Assembly: GCA_026770575.1 (NCBI GenBank)
Contig: MU657948.1
Span: forward strand, 1 to 12,659
Direction: 5' to 3'
Source of the DNA: Pelagophyceae sp. CCMP2097
Lineage: Eukaryota > Sar > Pelagophyceae
Length of the DNA: 12,659 nt
Shown: one piece after another, positions 6,712 through 12,659 of the stretch
How positions within the stretch are numbered: the stretch's first letter is position 1
Layout: each line of letters opens with the position of its first letter
Position numbers and translations under genes: made by a program
Notes under the pieces: model-generated
Told to the model about the DNA's origin: nothing
Databases searched by the model: none
Seen by the model: the letters and a program-made list of their open reading frames with translations, nothing else

Positions 6712-8998
6712 CTACGCGGTCGCCTCGTCGGAGGCGGCGTCTTCCTCGGGCGCCAGGTTGGCGCGCTGCAGGCGCAGCGCCGCGCACTGCCGCTCCGCAT
6801 CGCCGAGGAGCTTGTCGAGTTCCTAGCGGGTCCGTCGGCATCCGGCGGACGTTTGCAAAGGACGAGCGTCTTCGGCCACTCGCCTGGATCTTGGCCGTCG
6901 CGGCCTGGTAGACGTATCCCGCGGCGCGGTGCACCGTCGGCCGCGCCGAGCCCTCGACGGGGCGGACGTAGGCGTCGGCGGCGGGCATGGTGGCGTAAAA
7001 GGCGCCGTCGGCCCGCAGCAGAGGCGCCACGTACGCCGCCACCTCGAGCAACGAAGCGCCGAGCCGGGCGCACTTCTGCGGCGTCCAGCCGCGCTCCGGG
7101 TCCGGCGCCCCGGCGTTGTCCTTGAAGGGCTGCTCCATCGTGACCCTGAAGGTACGGACTCTGCGCGTGATACCGAGCCTCGCGGCATCGAGGCACTCAC
7201 GCCAGGCAGTTGAAGCGCGTCGCGACCTGGTTCGAGGCGATGCACATGTTGCCGCCGCCGGGCGGGTCCGGCTCGTAGGAGATTTCCGTCTGGAAATCCG
7301 GGTTGGCACCTAGGATGCGACAAAGTCCCGAGCTTGGATTTAGTTGAATCACGTCTGCGCATCGCAAGCAGCGCCACCCTCGAGGCCTCGCTCCCCGTCG
7401 AGGCGCCCCTTGAACACCCCAGGCACAACGCAGTCCAGACGCACGTTTGTATGCGTTCACGAAAGCGCCTTGAAGCGCCTCGAGCCGCGGGCCCCAGTTC
7501 GGGCTACGATGCGGTGCGTCGGCAACGCAATAGGCACCGCGGCACGCCGTTCGATAAACTCCCGAGCCGACCGAGGCCCCTTTTCGACATAGACCCGGGT
7601 CACAGACCCCGACCGGAAAGCACGCATAGAAGACGCACCAGCCCTCCATGCCCGAAACAAAGTTCAGCGGGATCTCCTCGTCGCCGTGTACCTGCGGGGG
7701 GCGCGGTGTTCGACTCATTTCCAACAAAACGGGACACGTCGGCATCTCAGAGGACGCCGCCGCGGACGTCGACGAAGAGGTCGACGCCCGTTTCGTCCAT
7801 GACCCGGAGGACGTGGTACACTTCCGGCGACCGCTCCAGCGTCGGGGCCGCGTAGTTGCCCGTCGGCGCCCACTCGCGGTTCAGGTTGCACCCACGCGCG
7901 TTCGTGCGCAGGTGCCCTCGGATGGACCCGTCGGGGTTGACGTTCGGGACGACGTGAAACGTGTACGCCGCTCGGACGGTGCGCGCGATGGCGTCGTCGC
8001 CGTCGAGGAGGCGGTCGATGAGGCCCTCGGCGTAGAATTCCGCTTGGGACTCGCCGGGGTGCTGCCGGTGGATGGCCCACGCCTGGAGCGGCCCCGTGCC
8101 GACGGTGACGACGTCGAGGTCGCGGCCGTCGAGCGTCGCGCCGATGACGCGCGCCGTCGCATGCGGAGAAAGGGCGGCGCGCTGGATGAGCGACAGATGG
8201 CGCTCCCACCTGCGTTTCCGAGCGTCACGCACTCGCGGAAGAAGACGCCGCTTCGAAGAACGGCATGCCGCTTCGAAGGGTGCCCCCGCGGGGTCTCCTT
8301 TCCGGGAGATCGCTTGTGCAGCAAAGCGACACTCACGAGAACGGCGCGAAGAACGCGAAGAAGACGTGCGCTGCCGCCGCCGCGGGCGGCCAGGACCAGG
8401 CGAGTTCGCCCTTTTCCTTGTCGTAATCCGTGTCGAGGGCGCGGTGCCAGACTTCGCGGTCCGTCGAGAAGCACACAGTGGTGCCCTCCCAAGCGTCGGG
8501 GAACGAACACTTCGAAGCGTTGACGATGCGGAACTTGGCCGCCCGCCGCGAATCTACCGCCTTGAAGTAGAACCACTGGCAGTGCGCCTTCTTCTCCAAC
8601 TCCGTGTAAATGTCCTTGCGCACGCGGAGGCCGAGGCCCGCGCCGTACCTAGGGTCCTGGTCGACGAGGGAACCACAGGGACCCGGTAAACGAGGGACTC
8701 GATAAACGAGGGACCCGGTAGACGAGGGACCCGGTATATGCGGGCCTCGTCTACGAGGGACCTGGTGTACGAGGGACCTGGTATAGGGGGTCGTTGAGGG
8801 CCCGTCTCCGCCCGTCTCCGCCCGCCCTGCGCCGTTGCCCCGCGTTTCACTTCGGCGCGGCCGCCCCGCGTTTCACTGCGGCGCTGCCGCGCGCGGGTCG
8901 GTGGAATCGATAACCTCGATGTTGCCGCCGTCGAACTCGCAGGAGATGTGCACGGCCGGCGAGGACCCGCCCTGCCCCGCGCCGATGAGGGAAGCCAT
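6712..8998 (-). CDS. M14-family zinc carboxypeptidase, cytosolic carboxypeptidase (CCP/AGTPBP) type, eight exons, 489 aa
   Basis: Exons in transcript order are 8998-8877, 8648-8337, 8209-7768, 7691-7639, 7503-7445, 7309-7201, 7145-6884 and 6822-6712. All phases agree and the total is 1470 nt. M14 enzymes remove C-terminal residues; CCP members trim glutamates or other tail residues from tubulin and other proteins. The N-terminal CCP domain is visible (CEFDGGNIEVID near 20-31, HCQWFYFK near 66-73). The first zinc ligands lie in RQHPGE (His195, Glu198). The substrate-binding signature is NPDG then RTNARGCNLNREW (236-258). The third zinc ligand is His294 in VHGDE, and the probable catalytic glutamate is Glu370 in TMEQPFKDN. 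The start is the ATG in GCCATGG at 8998; an in-frame ATG at 9145 would add a basic 49-residue extension. Introns are 228, 127, 76, 135, 135, 55 and 61 nt. The last one begins GC instead of GT. Exons 4 and 5 are only 53 and 59 nt. The natural substrate is unknown. Confidence 0.93.
6823..6883 (-). other. GC-AG intron in the carboxypeptidase gene
   Basis: Transcript sequence CCAG|GCGAGT at the 5' end and CCGCTAG|GAA at the 3' end give a 61-nt phase-0 intron. It joins TAKIQ to ELDKLLGDAERQ and reaches the stop at 6712. The nearby GT at 6879 would put the last exon out of frame. CAG before GC and GAGT after it fit the known strong-consensus requirement of GC donors. Confidence 0.75.
8653..8789. 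repeat. 16-bp minisatellite inside carboxypeptidase intron 1
   Basis: On the + strand the unit is GGACCCGGTAAACGAG, with variants. Units begin at 8653 (then a 10-bp spacer), 8679, 8695, 8711, 8727, 8743 (15 bp), 8758 and 8774. The array fills most of a 228-nt intron and stops 3 bp from its acceptor. Immediately beyond lies a 10-bp tandem duplication, CCCGTCTCCG, at 8801-8820. Confidence 0.88.
8837..8888. repeat. 26-bp tandem duplication that copies a splice donor
   Basis: 8837-8862 and 8863-8888 match at 24 of 26 positions. On the minus strand both contain GTGAAACGCGGGGC. The upstream copy supplies the intron 1 donor of the carboxypeptidase (GT at 8876-8875). The second candidate donor (8850-8849) would leave an in-frame TGA in the mRNA. 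Confidence 0.85.
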
Positions 8999-9264
8999 GG
9001 CCGTCGTCCGCCCGGCACTCGCGCGGAGGCGGCTCGTCGAGGTCCGCCCGCTCTCCGAGGCGACGCACGCGCGAGAGGCGAGCGGACGCAAGCGTTCAGA
9101 GCCGAAAAAAAGCCCGACGCGACGTACTCGCAGTCGCCAAATCAACCCTTAGCTTGTAAACACACAGTCACGGTTGGAAATATATCGTTAAGAGAGACGC
9201 GTCGAGGGCACGCACTCGAGGGCTTGCTGTTTAGACGTATAGCGCGCCCTCCGCCTCCGCGGAA
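8999..9264. promoter_or_regulatory. Shared divergent promoter region (carboxypeptidase and KEN-motif gene)
   Basis: The two start codons, 8998 on the minus strand and 9265 on the plus strand, are 266 bp apart and point away from each other. The part nearest the plus-strand gene is AT-richer, with an AAATATAT patch near 9178-9185, about 80 bp before its ATG, that could act as a TATA-like element. The part nearest the carboxypeptidase is GC-rich. Promoter function is inferred from geometry and composition. Confidence 0.5.
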
Positions 9265-10629
9265 ATGGACAAGGAGAACGCGTACAACGGCAGTCCGATG
9301 ACGACGCCCATGGGCACCAAGCTCAAGCTGGGCGCCAAGGAGCAGGAGAAAAAGGGCGACCGCCTGGCGCTGCTCCGGGCCAAGGTCGCGCACGCGAGGC
9401 ACCTCGAGATCAAGGCGGCGCAGAAGCGCGAGTACGCCATGGACGCCCTCCGGGAAGAGATCGACCTCGAGGAGTCCGGCGACGGGGCGTCCAACGAACT
9501 CACCGCGCAGCGTGCGCCCCCGCGGCCGGCCGGCGGGGCGACCGTCTCTGGAGTTTCACCGCGCGCTTCGTCGTAGGTGAAGCTCTGGCGCGGCGACTGG
9601 AGGCGTTTCAGAAAGGGACCGCGGCCGCCGCCGACGACGACGATGACGAGTCGGACGAGGAGGAGGGCTCTACGGCGGACGACGGGTTCTACGACGCCAA
9701 CGAGGACGCGGCGGCGGCCGCCGCCGCCGCCTCGAGCAGCGCGCGCGCCGCGGAGGACGCGGTGCAGCTGCGCGTGGGCGTGCTGGCGTTCGGCACCACC
9801 GTCGAGGACCTCCCCGAGGCGCCCATCGTCGTCGAGGACGCCGAGGCGCACGTCTCGCTGGACCTCGGCGAGTTCGAGCAGACGGCGCTCGACGCCGCCG
9901 CCGCCGCGCGGCCCGTGAACGCGTACAGCCTCGGCACGTCGCCGTCGGCCCCGGCGTCCCCTTTTCGCGCTTCACGACGCGGGCCGGCGGTCGACGACGC
10001 CCTGCGACGTAGGTGGATGGTGACCATCGCCGAGCCGATAGTGCTGAGCCAGCTCATGCTCCAGCAGGAACGCGCGTGGAGCAAGTTCGGCGCAAACCCG
10101 ACCGCCGTCTACCTGGAGGAAGAGCCGTCGTGCACGTGCGTCTCCCGCGCGGGCGGGTCCGAAAGCGCGCCGGTGCCGACGCCCTTCTTCGCAGGGCGCG
10201 GCCGTTTCACGCGCCGTACCGGCCCAACGTGCTGCTGCCCGGCACGGCGGCGGCGGAGAACGCGTCGCTCGTGGAGAACCAGATCCGGTCGGGCCTGACG
10301 CGTGTGCACCGCGGCCTCGACCGCCGCAACTTTTTCACGAAGAAGAAGCATACCGGCGACTCGCCGCTCAGCAAAAAGACGCGCTCAGCCTACGACAGCT
10401 CCGTGCGTGGCCGTCCATTCAGTGTGGCGCCAGACCCGGCGTCAAAGGCCTGTCTCCGTAGGTCGACGTCCAGGAGCCGCCGACGACTGGGCTCTGGTGC
10501 CCGCACGACGACACGGCCGAGGTCGAGGACCCCACGGAGACGGAAATGGCAGCGCTCGAGGCCGACCTCGCCGGTGCGCCCGCCGCGGACGCCGGCCCCG
10601 ACTGGCTGCAGGCGGCCTTTGGCAACTGA
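9265..10629 (+). CDS. Unknown acidic coiled-coil protein with an N-terminal KEN motif, five exons, about 368 aa
   Basis: I do not recognise a family. Exons are 9265-9511, 9577-9937, 10013-10135, 10195-10402 and 10462-10629. Introns are 65, 75, 59 and 59 nt and all phases agree. The 75-nt intron (donor GTCGCC at 9938) is the weakest: the frame is open through it, and retaining it gives 393 aa. The protein starts MDKENAYNGSP, placing KEN at residues 3-5, with Ser-Pro and Thr-Pro sites nearby. A Lys/Glu/Ala-rich segment (about 20-75) should be helical or coiled-coil. An acidic run (DDDDDESDEEE) follows near residue 102, then a poly-Ala stretch. A later region is more conserved-looking: WMVTIAEPIVLSQLMLQQER, HAPYRPNVLLPGT, then NFFTKKKHTGDSPLSKK. 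The C-terminus is acidic and ends DWLQAAFGN. KEN plus SP/TP sites are typical of cell-cycle proteins degraded by APC/C, but that is inference from short motifs. The gene is divergent to the carboxypeptidase. Confidence 0.75.
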
Positions 10630-10985
10630 CGCCAAGCGCCCACCCCCTGAAGCCCGACCCGCGACGAATCTCGTCGGTCCAGCGACACCCCTGGCGACAC
10701 ACTCACGTTCATGACGCCGTCGAAACGGCCGCTCGAGCGCGACCGCTCCGTCCGCCGCAGCCGCAGTGCATAACTCGCGCAGTAAATGAACCCCCCACTT
10801 GCAGCCCGCGAGGAGGGACAACGTCGTGTTAGTATGTATCGTGTCAGGGCCGTCTTCGGCCGGCATGGCATTCCAAATGTCAAGCGCGTGTGGTATGTGG
10901 GCGGCGCGCGCGGCGGGGGCTCTCCGAGCTCGCCGTGGCTTTGATCGTATGTACAGCCGCGGGGCTTTTGCCGCGAGCGTGAGAG
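10630..10985. other. Convergent intergenic region, nothing recognised
   Basis: This separates the stop codons of two genes that run toward each other. Open frames cross it but they are extensions or shadows without codon bias or motifs. It should contain both 3' UTRs. No clear AATAAA signal or RNA gene is visible. Confidence 0.5.
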
Positions 10986-12284
10986 TCAAAGTTCGACTGC
11001 GTCGTCGTCAACCTCCCGCCGTCCATCCGAGGCTTGGCCGCCGGCCACGGCCGGCTTGGCGGCCGGCGCGGGCGGCGCGCCGGTGGGCGTGGCGGCGGCG
11101 GGCGTGGAGGGTTTTGCGGCGGGCGTGAAGCTCTGGACGGCGTTTTCGATGCCCCGCGGCAGCTCCGGCTCTTCGACGCCTCGGCCTCGCCAGTAGTCGT
11201 GGTAGGCGCGGATGAACGGCGGCGGCCGGGAGCCGTGGAGCGCGGGCGTGGGCGGCGCCTCGAAGTCTGGCGGTAAAGCGCAGTGCGTGTCCCACTTGGT
11301 CCAGTTCCAGTCGTGTTTCGGGTACCAGTGCAGGAACACGCTCGCGTAGGCGCGCCCGAACAACGGCCGCAGTCGCGCGTGGTACTGCTTCGCGCTCTCG
11401 TACATCACGACTTCGCCTGGGGCCAGGTTGACGGCGTGCCACGCGCCTAAGCAAAATTCGGACCGCATTCGAAAGGGCCGGGGACGAACCGTCGTGGTCC
11501 TCGATCTCCAGGGGCCAGTCCTCGTCGAGGTCGTGGTCTATGTGCACGATAGCGCTGATGACGTGCGTCTCCGCGCGGTCCACGTGGTTCACCAACGTCG
11601 ACCCGTTGCGGTAGACGCGCACGCCGTCTACAAAACATCGCGTTTCCGCGGCGCAGGCGAGCGGCGCACGCACAGGCCTGGCCGTTGAGGAGCTCGACGC
11701 CGGCCCAGGCCTCCTACGCGCCGTCGCGTGACGTTCGAATGACGGGGCGCAACGGGGCGCGTCCGCACCATGCGCGGCCGGAGCGCGTTGAGGAGGCGGT
11801 CGTTGAGTTGCCGCTGCGAGTAGAACTTGGGCCCGCCCGGCACCGGGGCGGCGGAGCCGCGCGTCTTCTCGGGCGAGAGGCGTTCAAAGGCTGCAGGGTC
11901 TTTGACGTTGCGGCGGTAGTTCCGCGCGAGCTCGGTGTACATCGCGTCCTGGGAGAAGTCGAAGCGGTCGAAGCCGCGCGGCGTGAAGCGCGGGAGGAGG
12001 CGCGACTGCGCGAGCGTGGAAAATTCGTCGAAAGTGGCTTTGTACTCGTGCACGTCGCGGCGGATCCACGTCTCCAGCTCGTCGCGCGACTGCCGGTACG
12101 CCGCCGTCTCCGCCAGCTGCCTCGGTGGCCAGCCCGCCGTGCCCGCCGGCGGCGGCCACTCGTAGCCGTTGAGCTTGTACGCCGCCGCGCGCTGCTCCTC
12201 GCTCATGCCGCGGAAGCCGCGGTGCGCGCCCGGCCACCGCGCCGCCGCGGCCGCGAGCGCGAGCGCCACCACGACGCGCCGCAT
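10986..12284 (-). CDS. Prolyl-4-hydroxylase-like 2-oxoglutarate/Fe(II) oxygenase, four exons, 384 aa
   Basis: Exons in transcript order are 12284-11769, 11713-11674 (40 nt), 11627-11490 and 11446-10986. Introns are 55, 46 and 43 nt and all phases agree. The joined protein has the P4H-type double-stranded beta-helix. YGVRVYRNGSTLVNHVD gives the first iron ligands His200 and Asp202. THVISAIVHIDHDLDEDWPLEI follows, then EDHDG and PGEVVMYESAKQYHARLRPL with the distal iron ligand His254 and the hydrophobic strand YASVFLHWYP. Such enzymes hydroxylate proline or related residues using 2-oxoglutarate and O2. Residues 1-20 are a signal peptide, so the enzyme is probably in the ER/Golgi. An alternative in-frame ATG at 12371 would bury this leader and is less likely. 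A charged helical region of about 150 residues precedes the catalytic domain. The C-terminus is a Pro/Ala/Thr-rich tail ending in the acidic DDDAVEL. The substrate cannot be told. Confidence 0.92.
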
Positions 12285-12425
12285 ACCCGAGCCGCGCACC
12301 TCGACGACGAAGGGCCACGCTAGACGGAAGATGAACCGCAGAAAACTCTGGATCCGTGGGAAATTGTTCAAAAATAAAAAGGTATTTTACCTCCAAAAAG
12401 GGTTTTTGGACGGATACAATTATTG

Positions 12426-12488
12426 AGGACCCGAAGGGTCCTTGCCGTTTATTCAACGTCAGTTTACGGCAAGGGCCCTTCGGGTCCT
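12426..12488. repeat. Long hairpin: 23-bp arms, 17-bp loop
   Basis: The arms 12426-12448 and 12466-12488 are reverse complements at 22 of 23 positions, and the one mismatch would be a G-U pair in RNA. The left arm itself contains a palindrome, GGACCC-GAA-GGGTCC (12427-12441). A perfect TCCAAAAA-GGG-TTTTTGGA palindrome lies just before it at 12392-12410. It could be a foldback element, the end of a MITE, or a transcript-end hairpin of a gene outside the window. Confidence 0.8.
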
Positions 12489-12516
12489 TTGATTGAAGGA
12501 TTACCAGGGGCAATTA

Positions 12517-12544
12517 TGTCTGTCTGTTTGTCTGTCTGTCCGTC
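12517..12544. repeat. TGTC tetranucleotide microsatellite
   Basis: Seven tandem units: five exact TGTC, one TGTT and one CGTC. It starts 29 bp after the long hairpin, in non-coding sequence. Confidence 0.9.
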
Positions 12545-12601
12545 GCCGGGTCCATCCGTGAGGTTCCACCTTTGGGAAGAAAAAAACAGCAACTCGGCCG
12601 A

Positions 12602-12633
12602 TTTAGCGATTGGTGGTTGATGCGATCGCTAAA
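12602..12633. repeat. 9-bp inverted repeat
   Basis: TTTAGCGAT at 12602-12610 and ATCGCTAAA at 12625-12633 are exact reverse complements with a 14-bp spacer. The function is unknown. Confidence 0.7.
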
Positions 12634-12659
12634 ATTGGGAGTTGAGGTCGAGCAGGAGC

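Larger units (their letters stand above)
12285..12659. other. AT-richer upstream flank of the oxygenase gene with hairpins
   Basis: No gene is supported in this stretch, which contains the oxygenase promoter side. Base composition changes sharply at about 12340 from GC-rich to AT-rich. It holds several palindromes (12380-12392, 12392-12410, 12426-12488, 12602-12633) and a TGTC microsatellite. A short forward frame (12423-12620) runs through the repeats and is not credible. Confidence 0.6.

Noticed and set aside
6026..7309. Minus-strand open frame of 427 codons read as one gene
   Set aside because: Only 6884-7145 is a real exon (carboxypeptidase exon 7). The remainder runs through introns, the 3' intergenic region and antisense to the DUF3611 gene.
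7457..7660. Minus-strand open frame overlapping carboxypeptidase exons 4-5
   Set aside because: It is a different frame of the same strand crossing an intron; the carboxypeptidase exons explain the sequence better.

Overview
The window is a gene-dense stretch of a GC-rich eukaryotic nuclear genome. The coding frames have strongly G/C third positions. Almost every gene is broken by very short introns (43-61 nt typical, up to 228 nt), and the 5' splice sites are mostly GTGCGT or GTGCGC, with a few GTGAGT. Two proteins begin with a signal peptide followed by a basic Ala/Ser/Pro-rich stretch, as expected for a complex (secondary) plastid. One of them carries the DUF3611 domain of photosynthetic organisms. 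Together these suggest a marine stramenopile alga, most like a pelagophyte such as Aureococcus; that assignment is inference. No tRNA, rRNA, CRISPR or prokaryotic operon feature was seen.

Layout: 1-1183 has no supported gene but holds diverged tandem duplications. 1184-1938 (+) is a two-exon gene of unknown function. 2154-4027 (+) is a four-exon DEAD-box RNA helicase with a plastid-type leader. 4491-5139 (+) is an unresolved, possibly broken gene with low-complexity repeats. 5391-6377 (+) is a four-exon DUF3611 membrane protein. 6712-8998 (-) is an eight-exon M14 zinc carboxypeptidase of the cytosolic carboxypeptidase (CCP/AGTPBP) type. 9265-10629 (+) is a five-exon unknown acidic protein with an N-terminal KEN motif. 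10986-12284 (-) is a four-exon prolyl-4-hydroxylase-like 2-oxoglutarate/Fe(II) oxygenase. 12285-12659 is an AT-richer flank packed with inverted repeats and a TGTC microsatellite.

All exon models were built by hand. Conserved motifs had to be restored across each junction, and splice-site bases and reading-frame phase had to agree. In the helicase, DUF3611, carboxypeptidase and oxygenase genes every intron passes. The genes do not form an obvious pathway: helicase and DUF3611 protein probably act in the plastid, the carboxypeptidase on cytosolic protein tails, and the oxygenase in the secretory pathway. The carboxypeptidase and the KEN-motif protein are divergent and share a 266-bp upstream region. 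The DUF3611/carboxypeptidase and KEN-protein/oxygenase pairs are convergent.

The most notable non-genic signals are an 8-bp direct repeat flanking a 107-nt intron (introner-like), a GC-AG intron, a 16-bp minisatellite filling much of a carboxypeptidase intron, and the hairpin cluster at the right end. I see no clearly new multi-gene system.
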